From: Bacterioplanes sp965233665
Lineage (GTDB): Bacteria; Pseudomonadota; Gammaproteobacteria; Pseudomonadales; Oceanobacteraceae
Direction of reading: 5' to 3'
DNA: 64,000 bases
Assembly (NCBI GenBank): GCA_965233665.1
Contig: CBDDTG010000015.1
Coordinates: 62,001-126,000, forward strand
This document shows positions 26,707-35,314 of this stretch, piece after piece; positions within the stretch are counted from its first letter, which is position 1, and each line of letters begins with the position of its first letter. The position numbers and the translations under genes are program-made. The notes under the pieces are model-generated. The model did not search any database. It saw only the letters and a program-made list of their open reading frames with translations, and had not been told where the DNA came from.

Positions 26707-26972
26707 AGCAGCCTGTTGAAAAAGTCTTTGCATGCTCAGCGAGACCTGAAATGTGCAGCTGGTGTGTTTTGTCTCGACGGACAGGGTGGCTCCCTTTCCT
26801 AGAGGCAAAGCGCAGCAGATGTGCGTTTAAGGCCTCGCCCGACGGGGCATTCGGGCTGGCCCGGACTCTGTGTTTCCATTTCTCGATGGGTGGACACACA
26901 CCTTCAAAATGGCGCCGTGATTCCGAACCAGTCCGAAAGCCTGAGCCGAAAAGACTTTTTCAACAGGCTGCT
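26707..26972 (+). mobile_element. MITE-like element with 23-bp terminal inverted repeats
   Basis: AGCAGCCTGTTGAAAAAGTC at 26707 is mirrored perfectly over 23 bp by the right end at 26950-26972. The element is about 266 bp, too short for a transposase; short open frames inside it do not look like genuine proteins. It fills most of the 316-bp gap between the small membrane protein and the DnaJ-like gene. No clear target duplication was found (left flank TA, right flank TG after trimming one base). Confidence 0.75.
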
Positions 26973-27010
26973 GGGGTGAGAGACACAGGCCTACATGCTA
27001 AGGTCAGGCC

Positions 27011-27607
27011 ATGGAATACGATTTTCACGCTGGCATAGCGGCTGTTCGCCATCATTTAGCCGAACAACTGCAGAGCCAACAATCTTTTACTGAGCATCAG
27101 CTGATCCAGGGTCTGCAGCAGCAGGGGCTGGTCGCGGGCGACGCGCTGCGTGATTCACTCACCCTGTTTCGCTGCCATTTTATTGTCATGCATTGCCTTT
27201 ACTCGCTGCGTCAGCAATGGCGCGCAGAACAGCGCCAAGATCTGATCATCGGCGCCCTACACATTCAGATTGTGCCCCTCGATGGCCATTATCAAGCCGA
27301 CAACCCCGGGGATGCGCTGCAAACCAACGATCCACTGGCAACGTATTACCTTGATTTAACTCAGCTCAGCACAGATCGCATCGCCGTCGAAGAATTGCTG
27401 CGGAGTTTTTGGCAACGCCTGGATGCCAGCGAACATCAGCAACGCGATCTTGAAGCGCTAGAACTGACGGTCAACGCCAATGGCTCGCAGGTGCGCCAAC
27501 AATACAAACGCCTGGCCATGCGTTATCATCCTGATCGCGGCGGCGACCAAGAACAGTTTCGCCGCATCAGCCAAGCCTACGAGCGGTTAAAAACCCAGTT
27601 TAATTAG
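27011..27607 (+). CDS. DnaJ-related co-chaperone-like protein
   Basis: A 198-aa protein with an unusual order: an N-terminal DNAJ-related domain ('GIAAVRHHLAEQLQ', 'TLFRCHFIVMHCLYSLR') and a C-terminal J domain cut to its core, 'QYKRLAMRYHPDRGGDQEQFRRI', with the HPD motif needed to stimulate a DnaK ATPase. It begins 39 bp after the MITE, so the element may sit in its promoter. Cytosolic; partner unknown. Confidence 0.85.
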   Translation: MEYDFHAGIAAVRHHLAEQLQSQQSFTEHQLIQGLQQQGLVAGDALRDSLTLFRCHFIVMHCLYSLRQQWRAEQRQDLIIGALHIQIVPLDGHYQADNPGDALQTNDPLATYYLDLTQLSTDRIAVEELLRSFWQRLDASEHQQRDLEALELTVNANGSQVRQQYKRLAMRYHPDRGGDQEQFRRISQAYERLKTQFN

Positions 27608-27611
27608 TATC

Positions 27612-28640
27612 ATGCGCGCCTTTTTATTTATTTGTTTATTATTCACCCTGCCTGTTCAGGCACAACTGGTGGTATTGCAGTATCACCACGTAGATGCCAC
27701 GACACCTGCCATTACCAGCGTGAGCCCAGAACAATTTGAACAGCACTTGCAGTTAATTGAGCGCTTGGAATTACCCGTCATCGACTTGGAAGATGCACTG
27801 CAACGCATTGATGCAGGCCAACCCTTGCCCCAAGGTGCCGTGGCCATTACGTTTGATGATGCTTATCAGTCCATTTACAAGCATGCGTTACCTGCGCTAG
27901 AAAAACGTGATTGGCCGTTTGTGGTGTTCGTTAATACCACCGCCGTCGATGAAAACCATCAGAGCGTTATGAGCTGGCAGCAGTTGCGCGATATGAAACA
28001 ACGTGGCGCTACCCTAGCCAATCACAGTGCGGACCACCCTTATTTGCTTGAGCAGCCTGAGGGCATGAACTTGGACGCTTGGCTGCAGCAGCAAATTAGC
28101 CAAGCACAGTTGCGCTTAGAGCAAAAAACCGGGCCCACGCCCAAATTATTTGCCTACCCCTACGGTGAGTTTTCATTGCCCATGACCGAGTGGCTGGCGC
28201 AGCAGGGCTACAAAGCTTTTGGCCAGCAATCTGGCCCGATAGGTCGCGATTCTCATCCGCAAGCACTGCCACGCTTTCCCGCTTCTGGCATTTATGCCAA
28301 CCCGAAAACCCTGGCCACCAAGTTAAAGACTTTGCCGCTGCCGATTGGAGCAGAGCAAATGCTCTCCCCTATTTTGCAGCACAATCCACCCCAACTGACG
28401 TTAAAGTTTGCCCTGCCAACAACTGCCGCTAACGGCTTTCAATGCTTTGCCAGTGGCCAGGGGGCGATTCCAACGCAGCAACAGCGAAGCGGCAAACAAT
28501 GGCAGCTGAGTGCACAAGCAGAGTCGGCGATTGGCGGCGGCCGCTTTCGCTACAACTGCACGGCAGCCAGCCGTGAACATTCTGGCTGGCATTATTGGTA
28601 TTCGCAGGTGTGGATAAATACCGACGTCATGCCTCGCTGA
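27612..28640 (+). CDS. Exported polysaccharide deacetylase family protein
   Basis: A 342-aa protein with a signal peptide ('MRAFLFICLLFTLPVQA'), then a NodB-type domain: 'AITFDDAYQS' (catalytic Asp and metal Asp), 'NHSADHPYL' (metal histidines) and 'FAYPYGEFS'. A C-terminal beta-rich extension of about 100 aa follows. It likely removes N-acetyl groups from an envelope or extracellular glycan. It follows the DnaJ-like gene by 4 bp and converges on the AlkC-like gene with a 14-bp overlap. Confidence 0.88.
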   Translation: MRAFLFICLLFTLPVQAQLVVLQYHHVDATTPAITSVSPEQFEQHLQLIERLELPVIDLEDALQRIDAGQPLPQGAVAITFDDAYQSIYKHALPALEKRDWPFVVFVNTTAVDENHQSVMSWQQLRDMKQRGATLANHSADHPYLLEQPEGMNLDAWLQQQISQAQLRLEQKTGPTPKLFAYPYGEFSLPMTEWLAQQGYKAFGQQSGPIGRDSHPQALPRFPASGIYANPKTLATKLKTLPLPIGAEQMLSPILQHNPPQLTLKFALPTTAANGFQCFASGQGAIPTQQQRSGKQWQLSAQAESAIGGGRFRYNCTAASREHSGWHYWYSQVWINTDVMPR

Positions 28641-29751
28641 GTAGCTCAAATTGGCTGCTCGCCACGCACTCGCCATTGATCAATAAATCGACTCGATGGC
28701 GCCCTGGATAATAGCGCCGTGTGGTGACAGGTTTGATGGCGTGTTGTTTTTGCCATACCACGCTTTGCCCTGCCTGCAATTGCAACTCGCGACCTTTAAA
28801 CACTTTCACGGACGTTGAACCATTAGCTCGCAGTAAATGAATGGCAAAATCGACCACCACAGGCTGAGAGCGCGTGGCGGTTAATTGCGCCTGCAGCTGT
28901 AAGCATTGGCCCAGTACAATCGCTTGCGGCGACACGCTAAAACTCACCTCACTGAGTGTGACAGGCTGCCAGCCAAACACCGCCAAGGTGGCACGATGGC
29001 CTTGCTTGATTAAAGTTCGACACGCATGGCGCAGCAGTTTTTGTCGCGTTAAAGGCGCACCTTGCATCCATTCGCGAGCCAGTTCAGCGATTAATTCCGG
29101 ATGATCTTTGGCAATATCATTTAAATGATTGGCAACGGAGCGGCGCACATACTCGCTGGAATCATCACGCAGCTGCTCTAATAACGGCAGCATCGGCCGA
29201 GGGTCAGCAATAAACTGTGTGAGCCGTATGCCCCAGGGTAAGCGTGGACGCGTGCCCTCACTGACTAGGCGGCGCACATGCTCATCGTCGTCATTAACCC
29301 ATTGCTTTAATACCGCCAGGGTTTGCTCAGGAAAACGCTGCAGTAAGGGCCGTATGGCAAACTCGCTGCTAAAAACGCGACGTCATGGCCTTTAATAAAT
29401 CCAGGGCCAGTGGCAAGTGCTGCTGCCCCTGCTCTGCCACATAATCCGCCAGTGGCATAATGAGCCAACCACTCACGCCTTCGCCCCTCACTGGCTTGCC
29501 AGCCTTTTTCTGCTTTTGGGCGCCAAGCAACGATAAAGAACATCGGCACTAACAGCAAAATCAGAGGGTAAATAGTGCCCTAACTCGCGCTGAATTAAAG
29601 CGCTGCGTTGTTTTAACTCCAGTTCCTGCAAGTGTGGCACCACCGCTGCGACAAAACCTTCGCCGTCAAACTCAGGCCATGCATTTTGCAATTGCTCTGA
29701 CAGCGCTTTTACAGCTTCACGATTAAAATTCTCTTTAAATGCTTGTGCCAT
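28627..29751 (-). pseudogene. AlkC-like DNA alkylation repair glycosylase gene with two frameshifts
   Basis: Three frames on the minus strand give one continuous product of about 374 aa. The N-terminus is 'MAQAFKENFNREAVKALSEQ', the HEAT-repeat core includes 'SSEYVRRSVANHLNDIAKDHP', and the end is an Ig-like domain as in AlkC, which excises N3-alkylated purines. The first frameshift, near 29500, looks like one A lost from an A-run after GCGCCC. The second, near 29380, looks like one T gained in CGTTTTT. The two cancel, so the 3' half is back in frame. The start codon overlaps the stop of the WYL gene (TAATG). Either the gene is dead or the sequence has homopolymer errors. Confidence 0.8.
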
Positions 29752-30455
29752 TAAAAAAACCAGGAAACGTCGTATTGTTGTTGCATCGCGTCCAAATAAT
29801 GCGACAAAGATTTTTGCTCGTGGGTCGCAAAGGTTTGGTCTAAGCACTCCAATGTGCGCATGCGGTCCAGGCGAAAGGAGCGATAGTCTTGGCGCAACTG
29901 GCAAAAAGCAATCAGTGTCCAATGATGGACAAAGCACATAATGCCCAGTGGTTCAATTAAGCGCTGAGAATCGTTGCCTTTGTCATCGCGATAGCCAAGG
30001 TTCACGCACTGCTGCAAGCGAATGGCCTGGCGCAGTTGTGTCAGACGCTCACTATTTTCGCGACTCAGATTGAGCTTAGGTACGACTAAGGCTGAGCGTG
30101 AAAAGGGATCTTTATCCGTGTCTGGCAAAATCGAGGCGACTTTATGCAATACCTGCTCAGCAGCATTGCGTAAGTCATCGTCACCACTGGCGCGTATCAA
30201 ACTCATGCCGAGGCGAATGGCGACCAGCTCATCGGTATTAAACATCAGCGGCGCCATCAGAAAGTGTCGATCCAAGACATAGCCCACCCCCGCTTCGCCA
30301 TCGATGGGAATACCGGATTGCTGCAACGCGGCAATGTCGCGATACACAGTGCGCTGACTGACTTCCAGCGCTTGGCTGATGTACTCGCTGGTTAAGGGCC
30401 GTCGCCGGCCCTGAAATAACGTTAATAACTGAAACAGTCGCTCAGCCTTGCGCAC
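29751..30455 (-). CDS. WYL-domain transcription regulator (YafY type)
   Basis: A 234-aa regulator. The N-terminal winged helix is 'LTSEYISQALEVSQRTVYRDIAAL', and the C-terminal WYL domain includes 'QQCVNLGYRDDKGN', 'IEPLGIMCFVHHWTLIAFC' and 'YRSFRLDRM'. Such regulators respond to small ligands or nucleic acids. The start is a GTG with GAGGTG 6 nt upstream. It sits between a frameshifted ABM gene and the AlkC-like gene, an arrangement that suggests one stress or alkylation-response operon. Confidence 0.9.
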   Translation of the reverse strand: MRKAERLFQLLTLFQGRRRPLTSEYISQALEVSQRTVYRDIAALQQSGIPIDGEAGVGYVLDRHFLMAPLMFNTDELVAIRLGMSLIRASGDDDLRNAAEQVLHKVASILPDTDKDPFSRSALVVPKLNLSRENSERLTQLRQAIRLQQCVNLGYRDDKGNDSQRLIEPLGIMCFVHHWTLIAFCQLRQDYRSFRLDRMRTLECLDQTFATHEQKSLSHYLDAMQQQYDVSWFF

Positions 30456-30767
30456 AAGGTCACCTCGATTCCCGCCGCCGACGATACATTGTGCAGTTGT
30501 TGTTTACGCATCACCACACTGCCTTCTTCTGTCAACGCAATAAATGGCTTGGCAAATGCTTGCTGCATAAACTGCTGGCCAGCAGCTTGTGCACTGGCAT
30601 CATCCTTCCACACCACTAAATCCGTCCAATACTCACCATCGCTGGCTACTTCACGACGAATAAAACCTGGCTGGCGCTGAGCAAAGCTTTGGATTTCGCG
30701 TTGGTAATGCAAAATGTCTTTCTCGCGCTGCCTGAGTTTTGAACTGAACTATTTCAAGTACCGCCAT
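30422..30767 (-). pseudogene. ABM-family monooxygenase gene with one frameshift
   Basis: Translation from the ATG at 30767 (AGGAG 7-8 nt upstream) gives 'MAVLEIVQFK'. The rest of the domain ('DILHYQREIQSFAQRQPGF', 'YWTDLVVWKDDASAQ') lies in the next frame. Removing one A from CAAAAC near 30741 joins them as 'QFKLRQREKDILHYQ', a normal ABM-type start. The 3' end overlaps the WYL regulator start by 34 nt. The good ribosome site argues that the gene was functional recently, or still is if the extra A is a sequencing error. Confidence 0.65.
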
Positions 30768-30854
30768 CGCTGTTCTCCTTTGGTATCTGCAACTTGCCTT
30801 AGCTGGCCTCAGCATGATGCCAAAGGGCTACTGACAGCTGTGTGTCAGTAGGGT

Positions 30855-31550
30855 TTATAACAGCATGTCACCTTGTTGTTGTAGCCGCCGCTCACGTTGA
30901 GGCCAGTCGGGTAAATGCTGCGTCATCAGCTGTTGAAAGCCGCGACCGTGGTCAAAGTGGCGCAAATGACACAGCTCGTGCACGACCACCAACTCAATCA
31001 AATCCGGCGCGCATTGCATCAGCGCGAGGTTCAAGTTGATGTAGCCGCGCTTAGACAAACTGCCCCAACGGGTGCGCATCTGTTTGACCCTGAGAGTTGG
31101 CTTATCACCGAATTGGGCAAACGCTGGCCACCAATGCTCGATCAAGCCCTGATAACGGCTCTTGGCTTGCTGGCGATACCAGGCGTCCATGGCTGTGGCG
31201 ATGTCGCTCGCCTGCCACTGCTCAGGTACCCAGATACGCTGTTCAGCGACCAAAAACTCATCGTCTGGACTGCGCGTAACAGGCAACTCTTGGCCTAACA
31301 CCCAAATCGAGTGCTGCCAGCGCTGCTGCTGTTGCGCCAAGCGCTGGCGCTGCAGCAGCAGCCACTGCTCATGCTGTTTAACAAAAGCCAGCACCTCACG
31401 ACGTGGTGCCCGCAGTGGAATGCGCAAATCCACAGTGCCCTTGTCGGTTAGGCTCAAACGCATGCTTTTGCGCCGTGACGCCTGAATATGAACCGCCACC
31501 TCTTCACCGCCGAGAACAAGTTGCAAGGTTTGCTGATATTGGTGGGACAT
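30855..31550 (-). CDS. YgjP-like zinc metallopeptidase
   Basis: A 231-aa protein of the DUF45/YgjP family. The zinc motif is 'HELCHLRHFDHG' (HExxH with a third His), preceded by the family block 'MRTRWGSLSKRGYINLNLAL'. The N-terminal half is beta-rich and Gln-rich. Related to SprT/WLM peptidases. The substrate is unknown. The promoter side abuts the IS630-like MITE. Confidence 0.9.
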   Translation of the reverse strand: MSHQYQQTLQLVLGGEEVAVHIQASRRKSMRLSLTDKGTVDLRIPLRAPRREVLAFVKQHEQWLLLQRQRLAQQQQRWQHSIWVLGQELPVTRSPDDEFLVAEQRIWVPEQWQASDIATAMDAWYRQQAKSRYQGLIEHWWPAFAQFGDKPTLRVKQMRTRWGSLSKRGYINLNLALMQCAPDLIELVVVHELCHLRHFDHGRGFQQLMTQHLPDWPQRERRLQQQGDMLL

Positions 31551-31568
31551 TTGCTGACGGTGTTCCTA

Positions 31569-31829
31569 GTGTTCTGAATCGGAAGTTCGCATGCTTTCAG
31601 CGGGCCATTCAAGCCCTCTGGCGAGGCCTGTCTCGCCGGCAATGGTGGGTCCATTGGCAAAAGGCTGAACGAAGCCAGAGGGCTTGAAGGGCACGCCCAA
31701 GGGAGCGAATAGAAAGCCCCATTACGGCGTTGCTGTTCTTGGAAAGATCCCGATATTTTCGGCAAACAGCGCCTTGTACTCGCACTTTCCATTCGCTCTG
31801 AAAATATACGAACTTCTGACTCAGAACAC
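31569..31829 (+). mobile_element. IS630-type MITE flanked by TA in CTAG target
   Basis: The left end GTGTTCTGAATCGGAAGTTC and the right end (complement GTGTTCTGAGTCAGAAGTTC) agree in all but two positions. Each end is flanked by TA inside CTAG (31566-31569 and 31829-31832), the target duplication of IS630/Tc1-type transposons. Length is 261 bp with no transposase. A second internal inverted repeat pairs CAAGCCCTCTGG with CCAGAGGGCTTG. It fills the 321-bp gap between the YgjP-like and UPF0149 genes. Confidence 0.85.
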
Positions 31830-31871
31830 TAGCGGCTGTGATAGCATGAGCGGCTATTGCAGGAGTATTGT

Positions 31872-32444
31872 ATGACCGACTTAAACAGCATCCCAGCCCT
31901 GTCTGAAGAAGCGCTGGAAACTCTGGGCCTGTTGCTGGAAAAAGAAGCCGAGCAACAGGACAGTTTTGACTTTTTCGCCATGCACGGTTTGCTGACCGCA
32001 CTGGCTGTTAGCCCACTGCCATTCAGCCTGGACGACGTTTTTGCCAGTGCCTTTGATGATCAATTAAGCCTAAGCAAGCCCGAGCAGCAGCAGTTGCGCC
32101 AATTGTTAGGCGAGCTCGCCACTGAAGTTCAAGCCTGGCTGGATTCCGGCGTAGATTTCCCGGTACCAGCCGAGCTCACCTTGGTGGATGAAGAAGATGA
32201 GCCGCCGCTGGAAAGCTGGGCCATGGGCTTTATGACCGCGGTGCTGCTACAAGAAGAAACCTGGTATGCACAAGAAGAAGATAAAGTCGCTCAGGGGCTG
32301 TTTCCCATCATGTACGCTTCTGGACTTTTTATGGATGAGGCGGAAATGGCGGATATCGATGAGGATGTAGAACTGTCAGACCGCATGTGCGGCAACATTC
32401 CTGCCGCTGTCATTGAGCTGTATTTGTTACTGCACGGCGCCTAA
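31872..32444 (+). CDS. UPF0149 family protein (YgfB/YecA type)
   Basis: A 190-aa acidic, helical protein with the family blocks 'FDFFAMHGLLTALAVSP' near the start and 'LESWAMGFMTAVLL' in the middle. It lacks the C-terminal SEC-C zinc motif seen in YecA. The ATG at 31872 follows AGGAG by 7 nt. Family function is unclear; YgfB in Pseudomonas acts on gene regulation. Confidence 0.85.
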   Translation: MTDLNSIPALSEEALETLGLLLEKEAEQQDSFDFFAMHGLLTALAVSPLPFSLDDVFASAFDDQLSLSKPEQQQLRQLLGELATEVQAWLDSGVDFPVPAELTLVDEEDEPPLESWAMGFMTAVLLQEETWYAQEEDKVAQGLFPIMYASGLFMDEAEMADIDEDVELSDRMCGNIPAAVIELYLLLHGA

Positions 32445-32454
32445 ACCGCCCGAT

Positions 32455-32481
32455 GCCCTAAGCCAGCTTTCGGCTTAGGGC
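32455..32481. terminator. Long hairpin between convergent genes
   Basis: GCCCTAAGCC pairs perfectly with GGCTTAGGGC around a 7-nt loop. There is no T-run on either side, so it may be a bidirectional weak terminator or a 3'-end stabiliser for the UPF0149 gene and the convergent lipoprotein gene. Confidence 0.55.
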
Positions 32482-32497
32482 GCCATATCATTAGTGA

Positions 32498-33577
32498 CTA
32501 AAAATCCCAGTCGACATTTTCATCGCATTGACGCAACAAATTAAGCGTTTCGGCATGACAAGTAATTTCTTCCAACACCAGACCATCACTGCCCACATAA
32601 GCTTGCAGTAATAGCCAGTCATCGTCTTCGATGTAATCGTCCAACTTGCTGCATGCTGAGCCGCAAGACAGTGTTAAGTCCGCGCTGTCGTATAACGTCA
32701 CTTTGCCATCACTGCTGTCGTCTAACAGTCGGCCTTGCAATACAAAATAGAAATCATTGGCTTCGCCAGTGCGATCACGCGGCGCAGCGTCGTCTTGCTT
32801 CAATGTGGCGGCAGTGATGCGATCGGTGTCAGAGCGCGTTTCTTTGACTTCGATTTCATACTCATTACCCCAGGTATGCTCAAAGCCTTCGATATCGACT
32901 GGCAATAGCTCCCAATCATCGGAGCTGTTCAGTCGATACAAATAACACAGTTCACCATCCGCATTGCCGCAGTCACTGCGGAAATGTGCGACTTTCCAGG
33001 TAACGTCTTTTTGACCGCCACACTGTTCATCGTAATTATCTTCGCCCGCACTGCATTTTATTTTTGTCAGTGTCAGGTTGTTTTCCTGCGCTTGAAACTC
33101 CAACTCAGCCAGCTGACTGTTGTTTATAATGGTGCTTAAAGACGAGCAATCACTATTGCAGGCAAAGGCTTTGTCATGCAAAAACCACTCACTACCTGAC
33201 TGCGAAACGATGCCGGTGCTGGCATCGATTTTGAGTGCAAAAGTATTTTCTGCGCTCGTAATGGCCGTTTTTTCTTCCACGCTTAAAAATCGATAGCGGC
33301 TAGCATTGCCCTTGCTGTTAAACGAGGTTTCAACCTCCAGCGTATAGCGATAACCCCACTCAAACTGATCAAACTCTGACAGCTCCGGTGCATCATTGCG
33401 CCAGCTATTGGTTTCCTTTTCGCGGCTGCGAAAGCACAAACGGCTTTCGTCGTCATCACAGGGCACCTTATAAAAATCGACAAATAAGGTTTCCTTTTTG
33501 TCATCCCAGTGACGACCTAGCTGACAACCCGATACAAGCGTGGCTGCCAGAAGTAGCAGCGCCCATTTTGCCAACAC
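32498..33577 (-). CDS. Lipoprotein with two DUF4377-like repeats
   Basis: A 359-aa protein starting at GTG (GGAGG 7 nt upstream) with lipobox 'LVSGC', so it is a membrane-anchored lipoprotein. Two homologous halves follow: 'CFRSREKETNSW...FEWGYRYTLEVE' and 'CYLYRLNSSDDWELL...HTWGNEYEIEVKE'. Each ends with a paired-Cys block ('CNSDCSSL', 'CGSACSKL') and a late Cys-containing strand. This pattern fits DUF4377 domains, here in tandem. The mature protein is strongly acidic. Function unknown. Confidence 0.7.
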   Translation of the reverse strand: MLAKWALLLLAATLVSGCQLGRHWDDKKETLFVDFYKVPCDDDESRLCFRSREKETNSWRNDAPELSEFDQFEWGYRYTLEVETSFNSKGNASRYRFLSVEEKTAITSAENTFALKIDASTGIVSQSGSEWFLHDKAFACNSDCSSLSTIINNSQLAELEFQAQENNLTLTKIKCSAGEDNYDEQCGGQKDVTWKVAHFRSDCGNADGELCYLYRLNSSDDWELLPVDIEGFEHTWGNEYEIEVKETRSDTDRITAATLKQDDAAPRDRTGEANDFYFVLQGRLLDDSSDGKVTLYDSADLTLSCGSACSKLDDYIEDDDWLLLQAYVGSDGLVLEEITCHAETLNLLRQCDENVDWDF

Positions 33578-33623
33578 CGTGGCTCCTCCTTTGATTTGCT
33601 GGTAGTTATCGCCCAGCGAATGA

Positions 33624-34760
33624 TTAGTAATTCAATAAAGGCGCAGCATAGGTCTGCCACACCCGACGCTGCACCTCGGCCGGCTCTTGCGCCACCCGAT
33701 TCAGCAAAGCCTGGCCAGCCTCACTGGCCGGAGTGCCCTGATTGCGATCCAGCAGTGCGACCGCTGCGTGCTGCACATCATACACTGGCGTCATATCCAA
33801 GATTTGCCGGTCAATGGCTTGTGCCATGTATTCCGCGGAGGCCAAATCCTGGCTGGTCAACGGCTGACCGAAAGAAACGCAGACTTTGCCTTTATAGCCC
33901 GTCAAGCCACGAATAATGCTGTGCATGTCTTCGTGATCTTGCTTGTGATATTCACCCTGCTCACTTAACGCGACCAACTCACGTGCTTTTAACACATCGC
34001 ATGGGTCCCACTCGTAATAAATACACACGGGCACCGGATTCAGAGCTGCCACAGCATCGGTAAAGGTTTTTTTCTCCGCACGACCATACAAAGACAACAT
34101 TTTTAATACCGCAGTGTCAGTCAAATCACGATTGTCTTTGGCTCGCCCTTCACGCTGAGCGATCCACACACTGTGACCTTGCTGATTTGACTGCGCAATA
34201 AACTGCGACAAACGCGTCAGCTCTTGCAGTTTTTCTCGTCGACCCGACACCGTGCGCTTCACAACAAAGCTTTTGTTTAATCGCATAATATCGGCTACAT
34301 CTGGGTCCGACAGCAGATTATCGCCAATGGCAATACGGCTGGTGGGCCAGCCGGCCCGATGCAGCGTAAAATTGATAAAGGTTGGATCCATGGCGATATC
34401 GCGATGATTGGATATCCAGGTGTACGCTTTGTTTGCCTGCAGTTGCTCCAGTCCACGTACCTCCACCTCGCTGGTGGTGGCCAGCAGCAGGCGCTCAATT
34501 TGTGGCTCCAGCCATTGTTGAAAGTGCTCAACGGTAGCAACACTTCCCAACTGCTGGGCCAAACGCCGGCGCAACCAAGGGCGCAATAACGGCCGTTGCC
34601 AAGCGCTCATCGCCGTTAAGCGGTGATCAATGACCGCATCCACGACCCGCGGCGAGCGCAACAAGCGCTGCAACACCGACGCAACTTCGGCATCATTGTA
34701 GGGGCGGATGTCCGCATACGGGTCATTTAAATCTGGCATGAAAATTCTGTGCTCCATCAT
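33624..34760 (-). CDS. Glycerophospholipid acyltransferase family protein
   Basis: A 378-aa PlsC-like protein. The catalytic HxxxxD box is 'SNHRDIAMD', followed by 'WIAQREGRAKDN' (the substrate Glu-Gly block). It has no clear membrane helix. It probably transfers acyl chains to lysophosphatidate or a similar acceptor. Either ATG at 34760 or an in-frame ATG at 34739 could be the start; neither has a strong ribosome site. Confidence 0.8.
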   Translation of the reverse strand: MMEHRIFMPDLNDPYADIRPYNDAEVASVLQRLLRSPRVVDAVIDHRLTAMSAWQRPLLRPWLRRRLAQQLGSVATVEHFQQWLEPQIERLLLATTSEVEVRGLEQLQANKAYTWISNHRDIAMDPTFINFTLHRAGWPTSRIAIGDNLLSDPDVADIMRLNKSFVVKRTVSGRREKLQELTRLSQFIAQSNQQGHSVWIAQREGRAKDNRDLTDTAVLKMLSLYGRAEKKTFTDAVAALNPVPVCIYYEWDPCDVLKARELVALSEQGEYHKQDHEDMHSIIRGLTGYKGKVCVSFGQPLTSQDLASAEYMAQAIDRQILDMTPVYDVQHAAVALLDRNQGTPASEAGQALLNRVAQEPAEVQRRVWQTYAAPLLNY

Positions 34761-34921
34761 AAAAACGCGTCAGACACCGCGTTAGCGCGATGATAACAGC
34801 TGCTGACCGCGGTTAAAGCGCGGGAACGCACATTTGCCATATGGTTGACGGCGCTTCATCGGCGGCCTGGCATGCTTTACAATTCCGACTTATTCACTCA
34901 GATATTACTTTGGGAGTTCGC

Positions 34922-35314
34922 ATGATCGAGCAATGGCAACCTGCCACCACGACCCACGCCATCGACCTTGGTGTGCTCCAACACCTGGCCAGCGAACCGC
35001 ACACCGCCGCTACGCTAAATACCGAGTTGCTCAATGACCAGCAACTGATACAGCTCAAAAGCTGGATTCAGCATTCTGAACAACAATGGCAAAGCGTTTT
35101 GCCACAGCTGAGTGACGATCAATTGCTGATGGTTGCGCGCTGGTATGTGCGCGCCGAAATGGAACTGCGCGGCTGGGAATCCGGTGCCAATAATCCCGCC
35201 ATTTGGGTGTTTCGCTGGCTCAAGCAGCAAAAGCGGCTGCCTGCCAAAGAACACATTCGTGCCCTTAAAGCACTGACACAAAACCGCTTTATCCCTTATG
35301 GCAAGGTGCTTTGA
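34922..35314 (+). CDS. Conserved hypothetical protein (130 aa)
   Basis: The ATG at 34922 with GGGAG upstream gives 'MIEQWQPATTTHAIDLG'. The C-terminal third contains 'WESGANNPAIWVFRWLKQQKRLP', a strongly conserved-looking block, and ends 'LTQNRFIPYGKVL', typical of small cytosolic gammaproteobacterial hypotheticals. It overlaps the convergent kinase gene by 19 bp. Function unknown. Confidence 0.65.
   Translation: MIEQWQPATTTHAIDLGVLQHLASEPHTAATLNTELLNDQQLIQLKSWIQHSEQQWQSVLPQLSDDQLLMVARWYVRAEMELRGWESGANNPAIWVFRWLKQQKRLPAKEHIRALKALTQNRFIPYGKVL

Noticed and set aside
26705..27038. Open frames on both strands in the 266-bp MITE
   Set aside because: They arise from the inverted-repeat element and have no transposase motifs.
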